A DNA stretch of 64,000 nt from Clostridiales bacterium oral taxon 876 str. F0540 (GCA_000466585.1 KE993508.1:124692-188691); one strand, 5' to 3'. Positions 44,195-53,007 are shown, numbered from the stretch's first letter. Notes: a model not told the origin generated them from the letters alone. Translations and numbers: made by a program.

Positions 44195-45673
44195 ATGGAA
44201 TATATAAAAAACTTCAATGTTAGAAATGAAAGAAATCTTACAATGCTTGTAGATTTCTATGAACTAACTATGGCAAATGGATATTTAGATAATAACGTAG
44301 GGGATAAAATTGCCTACTTTGATATGTTTTTCAGAAGGGTGCCTGATGGCGGAGGCTACTGCATTATGGCTGGTGTTCAACAGCTTATTGAATATATGTC
44401 AAACCTCAGCTTTACAAAAGATGATATCGATTATCTAAGAAATAAAAATATATTTTCCGATAAATTTTTAAGTTATCTTGAAAACTTTAATTTTACCTGC
44501 GATGTATGGGCAGTTCCGGAAGGCAATCCTGTTTTCCCTAATGAACCTTTGGTTGTAGTAAAAGGGCCTATAATTCAGGCTCAGTTTGTAGAAACAATGA
44601 TACTTCTTACTGTAAATCATCAGACCTTAATTGCTACAAAAGCAAACAGAATATGCAGAGCTGCTGAAGGAAAGCCGGTTATGGAGTTTGGATCAAGAAG
44701 AGCTCAAGGCTACGATGGAGCTATTTATGGAGCCCGTGCTTCAGTTATCGGCGGCTGTTCATCTTCTGCATGTACTATTGCTGAAGAGATGTTCGGCATA
44801 CCGGCTGCCGGAACTATGGCTCACAGCTGGGTGCAGTTATTTCCAACTGAGTACGAGGCATTCTCTGCTTGGGCTAAAACCTACCCAGATAACTGTACTC
44901 TTTTGATAGATACTTATAATGTATTAAAATCAGGACTTCCTAATGCTATAAAAGTATTTGATGAGATTTTAAAGCCACAGGGCTTTAGGCCTAAAGGTAT
45001 AAGAATAGACAGCGGTGATATAACTTATCTGACAAAAAAATGTAGAAAAGCTCTAGATAACGCTGGATATCCTGATTGTAAAATAGTTATTTCAAATTCT
45101 CTCGACGAGTATATTATAAGAGATGTGCTAAGCCAAGGAGCAAAGGTAGATGCTTTTGGAGTTGGAGAAAGACTTATAACAGCAAAATCGGAACCAGTAT
45201 TCGGCGGTGTCTACAAACTAGCTGCTATAGAAAACAATGGTGAAATTATACCTAAAATAAAAATAAGTGAGAACGAAGAAAAGATCACTAATCCAGGCTT
45301 TAAAAAAATATATAGAATATTCGAAAAGAATACTAATAAGGCTTTAGCAGATGTAATAACTTTAAGTGATGAAATAATTGATGAAAGCAAACCTTTAGAA
45401 ATATTTAATCCAGTTCATACCTGGAAGAGGAAGAGACTAAAAAATTACTATGTGAAAGATTTGCTTGTTAAAATATTTGAAAATGGCAAACCTATTTATG
45501 AAAGTCCAAGTGTAATGGAAATAAAAGAATATGCCAGACAGGAAAGTGAAAAGCTTTGGTCTGAAGTTTTAAGATTTGAAAATCCTCATACCTTCTATGT
45601 TGACCTATCTACAAAACTTTGGAAATTAAAGCAGAGTCTGCTTCACCAATATTCTGATATATATGAGGAGTAA
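44195..45673 (+). CDS. pncB: Nicotinate phosphoribosyltransferase
   Basis: 492 residues, the long Firmicute form. N-terminal TMLVDFYELTMANGYLDN, FGSRRAQGYDGAIYGARA (about 165-182), MAHSWVQLFP and GIRIDSGDITYL (about 268) are conserved parts of the family, including substrate and phosphate loops. It forms nicotinate mononucleotide from nicotinate, PRPP and ATP, feeding NAD salvage. The start follows GGAGAG. The downstream Cys-rich gene starts 2 bases after its stop. A niacin-type S component gene is at 27.2 kb. Confidence 0.95.
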   Translation: MEYIKNFNVRNERNLTMLVDFYELTMANGYLDNNVGDKIAYFDMFFRRVPDGGGYCIMAGVQQLIEYMSNLSFTKDDIDYLRNKNIFSDKFLSYLENFNFTCDVWAVPEGNPVFPNEPLVVVKGPIIQAQFVETMILLTVNHQTLIATKANRICRAAEGKPVMEFGSRRAQGYDGAIYGARASVIGGCSSSACTIAEEMFGIPAAGTMAHSWVQLFPTEYEAFSAWAKTYPDNCTLLIDTYNVLKSGLPNAIKVFDEILKPQGFRPKGIRIDSGDITYLTKKCRKALDNAGYPDCKIVISNSLDEYIIRDVLSQGAKVDAFGVGERLITAKSEPVFGGVYKLAAIENNGEIIPKIKISENEEKITNPGFKKIYRIFEKNTNKALADVITLSDEIIDESKPLEIFNPVHTWKRKRLKNYYVKDLLVKIFENGKPIYESPSVMEIKEYARQESEKLWSEVLRFENPHTFYVDLSTKLWKLKQSLLHQYSDIYEE

Positions 45674-45675
45674 TT

Positions 45676-46038
45676 ATGAGCCAAATTAAGATAAGAATAT
45701 CTGAAAAAGCTTATGAAAAGTTATTAAATGTACTTACTGACTGCCCTGAGTTCTCTCATATAAGACTTAAATATAAGGACGGTTGCTGTGGAAGTTCCAA
45801 ATTAGATATACTTCTTGATAATTATAACCTCAATGATATTGAAGAAATTATAGATAAACTTCCTATATTATATGACAATGAGGTTTTAGAAAATATAAAG
45901 GAAATTACTATTGTTTACAGAAATCAGTCACTTATGATTAAAACTATTTTAAACAAAGAACCGATCAAAGACTGCGGTTCTTGCGAAAAAGGCGGCAGCT
46001 GTTCCCATAAGTGTGGGCATAATAAAAAGATGGCATAA
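45676..46038 (+). CDS. HesB/IscA-like protein with a Cys-rich tail
   Basis: 120 residues. The N-terminal ~90 residues (IKIRISEKAYEKLLNVL, HIRLKYKDGCCGSSKLDILL) follow the HesB-like fold pattern of Fe-S biogenesis-related proteins. The tail CGSCEKGGSCSHKCGHN (about 99-115) adds four Cys and two His, enough for a metal or Fe-S site. The start lies 2 bases after the pncB stop (GAGGAG within the pncB end), so the pair should be translated together. A link with NAD salvage is suggested only by that coupling. Confidence 0.65.
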   Translation: MSQIKIRISEKAYEKLLNVLTDCPEFSHIRLKYKDGCCGSSKLDILLDNYNLNDIEEIIDKLPILYDNEVLENIKEITIVYRNQSLMIKTILNKEPIKDCGSCEKGGSCSHKCGHNKKMA

Positions 46039-46050
46039 AGCCATCTTTTT
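46024..46050. terminator. Bidirectional terminator between pncB operon and ndk
   Basis: Perfect stem AAAAAGATGGC/GCCATCTTTTT with a 5-base loop; it includes the ends of both convergent genes. Confidence 0.93.
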
Positions 46051-46456
46051 ACATTAATTCCGGAAACCAAATTTTCATCTCACGTTTTGCACTTTCTATA
46101 CAATCAGAAGCATGCACAAGATTTCTTGTTTTATTAGAAGAATATTTTCCTCTGATACTGCCCATATCTGATTTCAAATGATCCTTATCTCCATTGACCT
46201 TTCTAATAATATCTATTGCATTATTTCCTTCTATAACCAAAGCGCATATATTATCCTCTGTTATATATTCAATGAGTTCTTTAAAATACTCTCTTCCTCT
46301 ATGTTCCTCATAATGTTTTTCAGCAATTTCTTTAGTTGCCTTAAGCATCTTTAATCCAACAATTTTTAAGTCCTTTTTTTCATATATGCTAATTATTTCA
46401 CCTATAAGCTTTCTTTCAACTCCGTCTGGTTTTATAAGCACTAAGGTTCTTTCCAT
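46049..46456 (-). CDS. ndk: Nucleoside-diphosphate kinase
   Basis: 135 residues from the ATG at 46456, which follows GGGAGGG; an earlier in-frame start seven codons upstream would include that site. The family motif ERTLVLIKPDGVERKLIG opens the protein and the active-site His115 lies in NLVHASDCIESAKREM. It transfers gamma-phosphate from ATP to other NDPs. The EIIRKVNGD and GSIRGKYSSN segments are intact. The Kpn-loop Gly-rich region is slightly altered relative to typical NDKs, but catalytic residues are present. A single-gene unit. Confidence 0.94.
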   Translation of the reverse strand: MERTLVLIKPDGVERKLIGEIISIYEKKDLKIVGLKMLKATKEIAEKHYEEHRGREYFKELIEYITEDNICALVIEGNNAIDIIRKVNGDKDHLKSDMGSIRGKYSSNKTRNLVHASDCIESAKREMKIWFPELM

Positions 46457-46538
46457 AAAAATTACCCTCCCTTTCAAAGTTAATTTTGCGTATTCAATAT
46501 TTTACCATATTTTTCTCAAATCTATTCATAAAAAGTAA

Positions 46539-46573
46539 AAATACACTTGTAAAAAAAGCTAACAAGTGTATTT
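46539..46573 (-). terminator. Terminator of the small Cys-containing protein gene
   Basis: Perfect stem AAATACACTTGT/ACAAGTGTATTT with an 11-base loop, then TTTACTTTTT on the minus strand. Confidence 0.9.
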
Positions 46574-46583
46574 GACATATTTA

Positions 46584-46808
46584 TTAAACAAACTCTTCTT
46601 CTACGTAGTAATCCTCAATTTCTTTAATATTCAATCCTTCTTCACCGAATAAATTATATTGAAACAAGTCTTTGAATTTACCCAGCCTGTTTCCTGTTAA
46701 ATTTTTAAACGGGCAAACTCCCCCATTTTCTTCCCAATTATAAAAAGCGCATTCGGAAAAACATTCAGTTTCATTTCCTGAAGTGGATAAAAAAGAACAT
46801 AGTCCCAT
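46584..46808 (-). CDS. Small four-Cys protein of unknown function
   Basis: 74 residues. Cys at 4, 16, 20 and 32 in the N-terminal half (GLCSFLSTSGNETECFSECAF, then GGVCPFKNL) could bind a metal or Fe-S cluster; the C-terminal half is acidic (EEGLNIKEIEDYYVEEEFV). I do not recognise the family. The start follows GGGGAGGGGAG, a strong site, and a terminator ends it, so the gene looks real and monocistronic. Confidence 0.65.
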   Translation of the reverse strand: MGLCSFLSTSGNETECFSECAFYNWEENGGVCPFKNLTGNRLGKFKDLFQYNLFGEEGLNIKEIEDYYVEEEFV

Positions 46809-46921
46809 GAGCTCCCCTCCCCCGTCTTTTGACCTTTTATACCATTATAATGTAAACTGCCGAAAAAATGAAGTAATTTTTTGAATATTAACTTATTATT
46901 AAATAAATACCTATTTAACTA

Positions 46922-47632
46922 TCAATTTGATACTCCATCCTTTAGATACTTCCATTCTAATATATCACCCTTATTTAACGAATATGTTCCAGAACTTACA
47001 TTCAATTTCTTACCATTCACATAATAGCACCAACCGCTTGAAGCACCGGCTCCTCGTTCTCTTAAACCATTTATTGATGAAAAATATACAGACTCTCCTA
47101 AACCGCTTATTTTATAACTTTTGCCAGCAGAATCTAAAGCTTTTTGGGTTGCTTCCGCGGCAGTTACTCCTTCAAAATCAGCTTTTATATTTAGTATTTT
47201 ATCTCCTGTTATAGTATTTGTAATAATTAAATTAGGTTTTTGTTCCACTGGCTTTTGAGTATCTATCTTTGTATTATTATTTGTTTCAGTCTTACTGTTT
47301 ACAGTACTGTTGCTGGCAGCTGTATTAGCCTTAGCCGCTGGCTTAGTCTCATTTGCTTTATTTTGTTCTTGTGTTTTACCTGTATTACTTTCAACATTAC
47401 TAGCTGTACTGTTTTTTGTTGAATTTTCACCAGCAGTTAATGTTTGATTATCTTTATTTTCCTCTTGTTTATTCTCTTCCTTTTGAACCTCTGTTTTAGC
47501 AGTGTTGTCACTGACAACAGAATTGTTTTGTACTTCACTTGCCACAGGTGTTTTTTGAATACTTTTTATTCCAAAGAGTATTCCAAAACAAATAACAAGC
47601 ATAATTCCAATTAACATAAACTTTTTCTTCAT
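46922..47632 (-). CDS. Membrane-anchored DUF4430 protein
   Basis: 236 residues: a membrane helix (about 5-24), a long linker (25-135) rich in Asn, Thr, Glu, Lys and Ala, then a C-terminal DUF4430 domain (about 145-236) with SGWCYYVNGKKLN and NKGDILEWKYL. DUF4430 is the beta domain of transcobalamin and intrinsic factor. It is the last gene of the cobalamin-riboswitch ECF operon, after a surface protein with another DUF4430 domain. Inference: it holds corrinoid at the membrane and passes it to the ECF S component. The linker would span part of the wall. Confidence 0.82.
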   Translation of the reverse strand: MKKKFMLIGIMLVICFGILFGIKSIQKTPVASEVQNNSVVSDNTAKTEVQKEENKQEENKDNQTLTAGENSTKNSTASNVESNTGKTQEQNKANETKPAAKANTAASNSTVNSKTETNNNTKIDTQKPVEQKPNLIITNTITGDKILNIKADFEGVTAAEATQKALDSAGKSYKISGLGESVYFSSINGLRERGAGASSGWCYYVNGKKLNVSSGTYSLNKGDILEWKYLKDGVSN

Positions 47633-47667
47633 ATAAAGCTGCCCCTCTCTATTATTTCAAGACATAA

Positions 47668-47696
47668 AGTCCCGACCCAAAGGATCAGGACTTATC
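47668..47696 (-). other. Hairpin in the gap between two DUF4430 genes
   Basis: AAGTCCTGATCC and GGTCGGGACTT form a stem of about 10 pairs with G-U pairs. The minus strand continues TATGTCTT with no T run, so this is not a classical terminator. It could lower or stabilise expression of the last operon gene. Confidence 0.4.
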
Positions 47697-47705
47697 TTTA
47701 GTAAA

Positions 47706-49514
47706 TTATTTTATTACTGATTTTGTTCGTATTACAATAAATAAACCAGTTAATGCTACAATTGAACCTAACACATATAAAATGCCTGAATCTAGTGGTG
47801 AACCGGTTTGAGGAAGCATTTCTTGCTTTGTAGATTCTACTGAGTTGGTTTTAGATGCTTCTTCTCCGCCCAGCGTAAATGCAGCTAGCTTAGTGCTGTC
47901 TGTACTGCTGCTGTAATAATTATAAATACCCTTAGCTTTAAATTCCTTTAGAGTTATTAATGCCCTTAAAGCCTCTTCAGTAGCAATAAAGTCATTCTTT
48001 CCATCAATGCTGTGCTTAAACTGTCCGTCAGTTCCCTTAAACGAAAGCATAGCAGATACCAAGTCACCTTTAGATTTTTTAAATTTATCACCTTCAGGAT
48101 TAACGCCAACAGAGGTTAATCCAAGTATTACTACATCCAAGCTTTCACTTGAATATCCATAACTATCAGCTATATAACCGCTTTCAGTCTGAAGCTTTGA
48201 TAAGCTGTCAACAGCAACATCAATTGCAGTCTTTACACTTGCATTATCCTTATAGTAAGGTGACAAAGCATTAATTGCAAGTCCTGTTATATCCGGATTT
48301 ATTGCATTGCCGGAAAGTGCCCAGCCTGTTATATCAGTATTATCCTTTTTATAAGCAAGCTTATTTTTTAATATTAAATCAATTAGCTTATCTTTACTAA
48401 TAGTGTAATTACCTGTTATGTTTGCATAGTTATAAGCCATTAATCCGTATATAGCATCGTTAATTAAGAAGGAATCTATATCTCTATTATAAAGTTCAGA
48501 TACAAGATTATAACCCATAAAACTATATGGTGAATATCCTGCAGCAGTTAAAACCATAATCAATTTTTCCAAATCAGTATTAGTAAAATCAGCAACACCT
48601 TTATTCTTTTTTATATCTGCAGCACTTTGATTAATAAAAGTCAAATCAGGTTTTAAACCTAATTTAGCCATGCTTAATATAGACCAAGCGTCTCCAGCAC
48701 TTTTACTTTTTATGTAGTTAGAGGTGTTTGTCAAATCAGTTTGAACATCTTTAACTATTTTTGTATTGTCTCTGTCATATGGACTGCTTGGAGTATTGTT
48801 TGAGTTGTCGCTAGGTGTATTCGTTTGTGGTGCAGCAGTTATTGTAAAATTAAAACTGTCTGCAACTACATTAGGTATCTTGTTACCAAAGTCACTAAGT
48901 TCAATGACATAATTTCCTGGCTCAAGTCCATTTGGCAACGTTATTTTATTTGTAGTTATTCTTTGTTCAAATGTTGTAGTGCCTTTGTCCTTATTTACTA
49001 ACTTTACATTGATGTTTCCTATTGGCGTAACATTAGGATCATAGTACTGCTCGAAAGAAATATCTAATTTCTCATTTGAATTCTTAGTTGAATATGTTAT
49101 TTTATTAGCCAAAAGAGTGTTCGGCCATCCACCATAGTAGAAAACTATTTTATCTCCATTTTCCAGTTGAAAATCAGGACTCCATGGACTGACTTGATAT
49201 TCACTATTCCTATTAACAGCGTACGACCAACCATTATTGCCACTTGCAGAATAGCCATCAACTACATTTATATAACTATCTCCCTCAAAGTGAGCATTGT
49301 TATTACTTAGTACCTCTTTTATAGCATCAAGCACTTTTGTTTTACTTGATGTACCTTGGTATAAAACTTTATCGTATGCTTCAACAACCACATTTATGTT
49401 AAAGTTGCTGCCAGCAGCCTTAACGCTAAAGCCACCTATCCCCACCATCTGACCAAGTATTATACTAAAAACAAGCATCATACTAAATATCTTTGTCTTA
49501 AAATTATTTTTCAT
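47706..49514 (-). CDS. Sortase-anchored transcobalamin-like surface protein (DUF4430 + alpha/alpha-barrel)
   Basis: 602 residues from the ATG at 49514, preceded by GGAGGG. Signal peptide (1-33, AAG cleavage), DUF4430 domain (about 36-130: NNGWSYAVNRNSEYQVSPW and NGDKIVFYYGGW), a beta-sandwich-like segment (about 135-225), a Ser/Asn/Pro linker, then helical repeats (about 245-540: DAWSILSMAKLGLKPD, ITGWALSGNAINPDITGLAI, SLDVVILGLTSVGVNPEG) like the alpha/alpha barrel of terpene cyclases and intrinsic factor. LPQTG at 567-571, a membrane helix and a basic tail mark sortase anchoring. It follows the ECF S gene by 17 bases. Inference: cell-wall corrinoid receptor. Confidence 0.8.
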   Translation of the reverse strand: MKNNFKTKIFSMMLVFSIILGQMVGIGGFSVKAAGSNFNINVVVEAYDKVLYQGTSSKTKVLDAIKEVLSNNNAHFEGDSYINVVDGYSASGNNGWSYAVNRNSEYQVSPWSPDFQLENGDKIVFYYGGWPNTLLANKITYSTKNSNEKLDISFEQYYDPNVTPIGNINVKLVNKDKGTTTFEQRITTNKITLPNGLEPGNYVIELSDFGNKIPNVVADSFNFTITAAPQTNTPSDNSNNTPSSPYDRDNTKIVKDVQTDLTNTSNYIKSKSAGDAWSILSMAKLGLKPDLTFINQSAADIKKNKGVADFTNTDLEKLIMVLTAAGYSPYSFMGYNLVSELYNRDIDSFLINDAIYGLMAYNYANITGNYTISKDKLIDLILKNKLAYKKDNTDITGWALSGNAINPDITGLAINALSPYYKDNASVKTAIDVAVDSLSKLQTESGYIADSYGYSSESLDVVILGLTSVGVNPEGDKFKKSKGDLVSAMLSFKGTDGQFKHSIDGKNDFIATEEALRALITLKEFKAKGIYNYYSSSTDSTKLAAFTLGGEEASKTNSVESTKQEMLPQTGSPLDSGILYVLGSIVALTGLFIVIRTKSVIK

Positions 49515-49531
49515 ATTTAATCTTCCCTCCA

Positions 49532-50218
49532 TCACTTAATGTAGCTCACTTCCAGCCTTCTTTTAAATCTTTTTAAAACTTTAAGAAAGCTGTCGTAGAA
49601 AATAATACAAAATATAAAACTTGAAGCTGCGTGCATTATGTCAAAGGTAATCCCGGACAAATATGCAGCTGCTATTGTTTTTAAATTTAATGGTTTTATA
49701 AAACCAAGCACATGCCATAGATTCATTATCCAATCAAATAAAAATCCATATGCAAAGCATAAGCATGAAAAAACTTCTGCAGAAACTTTTTCATTTCTTT
49801 TTCCAATGCTTCCTGAGATGGCGCCGATTAATCCCCATGAAAACATCTGCCATGGAGTCCATGGACCTTGTCCTAAAAATATATTAGATATAAAGCCGGC
49901 AGTACTTCCTATCAAAAATCCTTCGTAAGGACCGAATACATATCCTGATAAGGCTACCAAAAACGTAGTAGGCTTAATATTTGGGAAAGCTGCAAAAGCT
50001 GCTCTTGATACCGCTGCAAATGTACTTAATGTGGCTATCAAAGCTATCTCTTTTGTTCCCATTTCACTCTTTTCAAAGTAAAAATAGCTTAAAACAATTA
50101 CTGAAAATACTGCTAGTGTAAATATAAGAGGCAGTTTATCACTGCTTTTATTTGTAAATGATAAAACCAGAAGACTAACTATAATTAAGGAAGTTATAAA
50201 CACACTTATTTTTTTCAT
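49532..50218 (-). CDS. ECF transporter S component (corrinoid candidate)
   Basis: 228 residues, six or more membrane helices with an extra N-terminal pair (5-50). The middle (EIALIATLSTFAAVSRAAFAAFP, KPTTFLVALSGYVFGPYEGFLIGSTAGFISNIFLGQGPW) has the alternating small-residue pattern of ECF S proteins. It overlaps the ATPase gene by 4 bases. With its own ATPase and T protein this is a dedicated (group I) ECF importer. Riboswitch context makes cobalamin or a precursor the likely substrate; it may be the CbrT type. Confidence 0.82.
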   Translation of the reverse strand: MKKISVFITSLIIVSLLVLSFTNKSSDKLPLIFTLAVFSVIVLSYFYFEKSEMGTKEIALIATLSTFAAVSRAAFAAFPNIKPTTFLVALSGYVFGPYEGFLIGSTAGFISNIFLGQGPWTPWQMFSWGLIGAISGSIGKRNEKVSAEVFSCLCFAYGFLFDWIMNLWHVLGFIKPLNLKTIAAAYLSGITFDIMHAASSFIFCIIFYDSFLKVLKRFKRRLEVSYIK

Positions 50219-51837
50219 CCCTTTATTTCTCCCTGCAAAGCCTGATCTAATGTAAAAATATTATTATCTACATCTCTTAAAAGCTTATTGATTACAGTAG
50301 TATAATATATTCCATTACTTAGCACTTCCTCTTTGCTTCCCTCTGCTGCTTTTTTTCCATCAAACATAAGCAGAAAATTATTGCAAAATTGCGCTGCAAA
50401 CTCTATATCATGAGTAATCATAATTATTGTTGTTCCCTCTTCATTTAACCTTTTTAGAGTTTCTCCAAGTTTAAACCTGGCTTTACCATGAAGCCCCCTT
50501 GTAGGTTCATCTAAAAGTAAAATCTTAGGTTTAAGCACAAGAATAGAGGCAATAGCTATTCTCTGCCTTTCTCCCCCGCTTGTATCTCTGGGATTAGTAT
50601 TCTTTAAATGAAGTATATCTAAATTTTTTAGAGTTTCTTCGATTAATTTATCATCATCTATTTTATAATTGCCCAAGGTAAATTTTAATTCCTCATATAC
50701 CGTATCTCTTGATATATAATCATTAGGATTTTGCGCAACATAACCTATAATCTTAGTTAATTCCTTTAATTTATATTTTTTCACTTCTCTATCAAAAACT
50801 TTTATACTTCCTGAATAATCAACAAGTCCCATTATGGCTTTTAAAAGCGTACTTTTACCAGCTCCATTTGATCCTATAATTCCTAAGAAGTTTTCTTCTT
50901 TTATATTTAAATTAAATTCTTTTAAAGCCTGAAACTTACCATATCTGCACTCCAAGTTTCTTATCTCTATTAAATTATCCTCAGCCAGCAGTTTTTTACT
51001 GCCTTCAAAGTTTGTTGCGTGATAATTTTCTAGAATTTTTCTTCCTTCTTTAAGATTATTTGGATACTTTTCAATTTTAAAAGCTTTGAAAAGTTTTAGA
51101 TATGTTGGAAGAAATTCTGATACATATTCTTCACTACTTTCATAAATTGATTTTTTATCTCCGCAATGAACAATTTTTCCTTCTCTTAAAACAACAATCT
51201 GATCAGCATAATCAAACCATTTTCCTATCTTTTGTTCAATGATTATAACCGTAATTCCTAGTTCCTCATTAATCTTTTTTACAATATTAATTACTTCTTC
51301 TGCTGCAGAAGGATCCAATTGTGAGGTAGGTTCATCAAGTATAATACAACCGGGCATATATGCTACTGCAGAAGCTATTGCCACCTTTTGCTTTTGCCCT
51401 CCTGACAAGGTACTTATATCTCTATAGGCCAAATCCTCAATATTTAAAAACTCAAGAACCTCCCAAATTTTTCTTTTAAACTGATTTTCTTCTATGCCAA
51501 TATTCTCAAGTCCAAAGGCAATTTCTCTATGTACTTTATCCATAACAAGCTGTCTTTCGGGATCTTGGAACACCATAGTTATTTCTTTTGCTCTTCTTAC
51601 ATGTTCCATATCTTTTATATTAGTTTCTCTAATTAATATATTCCCGCCTAAAGTTCCACCATAGAAATTAGGTACTGCACCTGTTATACATTTAGCTAAA
51701 GTAGATTTTCCTGATCCTGAATTCCCTAAAACTAAGAGCATGTCGCCCTTTTCAATATCAAGGCTTACATTTTGAAGAGTCCAGCTGTCTGAGTCCGGAT
51801 ACTTATAATTTAAATCTTGAATATTAATATATTTCAT
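50215..51837 (-). CDS. ECF transporter double ATPase (fused A1-A2)
   Basis: 540 residues with two complete ABC domains. The first has Walker A GNSGSGKST (about 36) and signature LSGGQKQK (about 140); the second has Walker A GSNGAGKST (about 328) and signature TSGGERQR (about 425). Both have intact Walker B (CIILDEPTSQLDPS and ILLLDEPTRGLHGK). A fused pair energises the T/S complex. It overlaps the T gene by 14 bases and the S gene by 4, indicating tight coupling. The second domain's SGG is preceded by Thr rather than Leu. Confidence 0.94.
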   Translation of the reverse strand: MKYINIQDLNYKYPDSDSWTLQNVSLDIEKGDMLLVLGNSGSGKSTLAKCITGAVPNFYGGTLGGNILIRETNIKDMEHVRRAKEITMVFQDPERQLVMDKVHREIAFGLENIGIEENQFKRKIWEVLEFLNIEDLAYRDISTLSGGQKQKVAIASAVAYMPGCIILDEPTSQLDPSAAEEVINIVKKINEELGITVIIIEQKIGKWFDYADQIVVLREGKIVHCGDKKSIYESSEEYVSEFLPTYLKLFKAFKIEKYPNNLKEGRKILENYHATNFEGSKKLLAEDNLIEIRNLECRYGKFQALKEFNLNIKEENFLGIIGSNGAGKSTLLKAIMGLVDYSGSIKVFDREVKKYKLKELTKIIGYVAQNPNDYISRDTVYEELKFTLGNYKIDDDKLIEETLKNLDILHLKNTNPRDTSGGERQRIAIASILVLKPKILLLDEPTRGLHGKARFKLGETLKRLNEEGTTIIMITHDIEFAAQFCNNFLLMFDGKKAAEGSKEEVLSNGIYYTTVINKLLRDVDNNIFTLDQALQGEIKG

Positions 51838-52702
51838 ATGTCACCACTAGCTTTCTCCAAAATATCAAAAGTTCTATAAATAATAGAATAAATGTTGCAC
51901 TCATCATCAAACTGCCTTTATTGATTAAGAATGTTTTAATATCACAGTTATATATGTCATAGTTATCAAAACCTAAAAAACTTATACATAAGTAAACCAC
52001 CATAGTAAGTAAACTAGAACAAATAAAAACATAATCATACAATCTGTACTTTTGCTTGTCGTAAATACTCCTCTTTGTACTTAAGAAACCTCTAACATAA
52101 GCCGCTTCTCCAATATCAAAGGATTTTTCAAGTGAATCCTCAAGAAGTACCGATAGTATTGGAAGGTAGCTTAGTATTTTATCTTTTTTGTTCTTTGCAT
52201 CATACTCTATACCTCTAATGCCGTATATTTCTCTAAGATTACCAAGCCTTCTTTTCATAGCAGGGAAAAGTTTTAGCGCTATCATAAAAGTTAATGTAGT
52301 TTTAGGCATAATCATTGAAAAATATGATACAGCTCTATCTGAATCCATCATTATCCCCAGCATAGAAAATATATATATGATAAGCAACAGCTTAAATGAT
52401 AATATAAGTGCATATATTAAGGATTCTAACGTAAAGCTTCTGCTTCCAAAGGAAAATATTATTATTCTTCCTTGTTGAACAAATATCATATTTATGATAA
52501 TTGTTATTATAGAAAGAGGTAGAAACATCATAAATCCCATTTTAAATTTTTCATAGCTTTTACTAACTGCAAATATTAATGCACTGATACATAATACACA
52601 AAACAATATTATTGGATTATTAGTTGAAAAAGTTATAACCAACAGCATTATGCTGAATATTATAGTGCTTACCACATGAAGACTTTTATAAAAATTATCC
52701 AT
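51824..52702 (-). CDS. ECF transporter T component
   Basis: 292 residues from the ATG at 52702, preceded by GGTGAAA; a longer frame begins inside the riboswitch terminator and is rejected. Five to six membrane helices surround a cytoplasmic part with AMKRRLGNLREIYGIRGIEYD and AAYVRGFLSTKRS, the two Arg-Gly (AxRGxG-type) coupling helices of EcfT proteins that contact the ATPases. It is the first gene of the operon after the cobalamin riboswitch. Confidence 0.92.
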   Translation of the reverse strand: MDNFYKSLHVVSTIIFSIMLLVITFSTNNPIILFCVLCISALIFAVSKSYEKFKMGFMMFLPLSIITIIINMIFVQQGRIIIFSFGSRSFTLESLIYALILSFKLLLIIYIFSMLGIMMDSDRAVSYFSMIMPKTTLTFMIALKLFPAMKRRLGNLREIYGIRGIEYDAKNKKDKILSYLPILSVLLEDSLEKSFDIGEAAYVRGFLSTKRSIYDKQKYRLYDYVFICSSLLTMVVYLCISFLGFDNYDIYNCDIKTFLINKGSLMMSATFILLFIELLIFWRKLVVTYEIY

Positions 52703-52741
52703 AATTTCACCAATCAAACAATTAATTAATACATAAAAAAA

Positions 52742-52762
52742 CCAAGCTTTGGAAAAGCTTGG
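52742..52762 (-). terminator. Riboswitch-controlled terminator (attenuator)
   Basis: Stem CCAAGCTTT/AAAGCTTGG with a 3-base loop is followed by seven T on the minus strand, 33 bases before the ECF T start. It sits between aptamer and first gene, so it is the expression platform: cobalamin binding should favour it. Confidence 0.88.
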
Positions 52763-52819
52763 CATAATAATCCTTATTGATTAAATTACCATTGCCTTCC
52801 CACCGAAGGATGTTACCTA

Positions 52820-52961
52820 CAATCGTATAAGATATCCTGACTCGCACTTCTTTCTCCTGATACCCTTCCCTGATAACTATCAAGTGGCATTGTATCAATT
52901 GTCCGTGCCTACAGTAGCGGGGGCTGTTGCGGCATTTGACCACATTCCCTTACACAATCTG
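52820..52961 (-). promoter_or_regulatory. Cobalamin riboswitch
   Basis: On the minus strand the conserved blocks AAGGGAATGTGGTCAAATGC, CAACAGCCCCCGCTACTGTA, AATGCCACTTGATAG, GGGAAGG and GAGTCAGGATAT occur in the order and spacing of AdoCbl/MeCbl riboswitches. An 11-bp P1 closes it (AGATTGTGTAAG with CTTATACGATT). It precedes the ECF T-A-S operon and a terminator hairpin, so cobalamin should switch the operon off. Confidence 0.95.
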
Positions 52962-52978
52962 CTATTAAGTTCATTTTT

Positions 52979-53007
52979 AGTTTAACATCTAATTATTATA
53001 TTTTCAA
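52979..53007 (-). promoter_or_regulatory. Promoter of the cobalamin-riboswitch operon
   Basis: TTGAAA (53002-53007) and TAAACT (52979-52984) are 17 bases apart on the minus strand, just upstream of the aptamer. The -10 box is weak. Confidence 0.5.

Noticed and set aside
47668..47696. Terminator between the two DUF4430 genes
   Set aside because: A stem exists but no T run follows, so the genes are kept as one transcript and the hairpin is listed only as a structure.
51824..52765. Longer ECF T protein starting at 52765
   Set aside because: It would begin inside the riboswitch terminator; the ATG at 52702 has its own GGTGA site and fits the family start.
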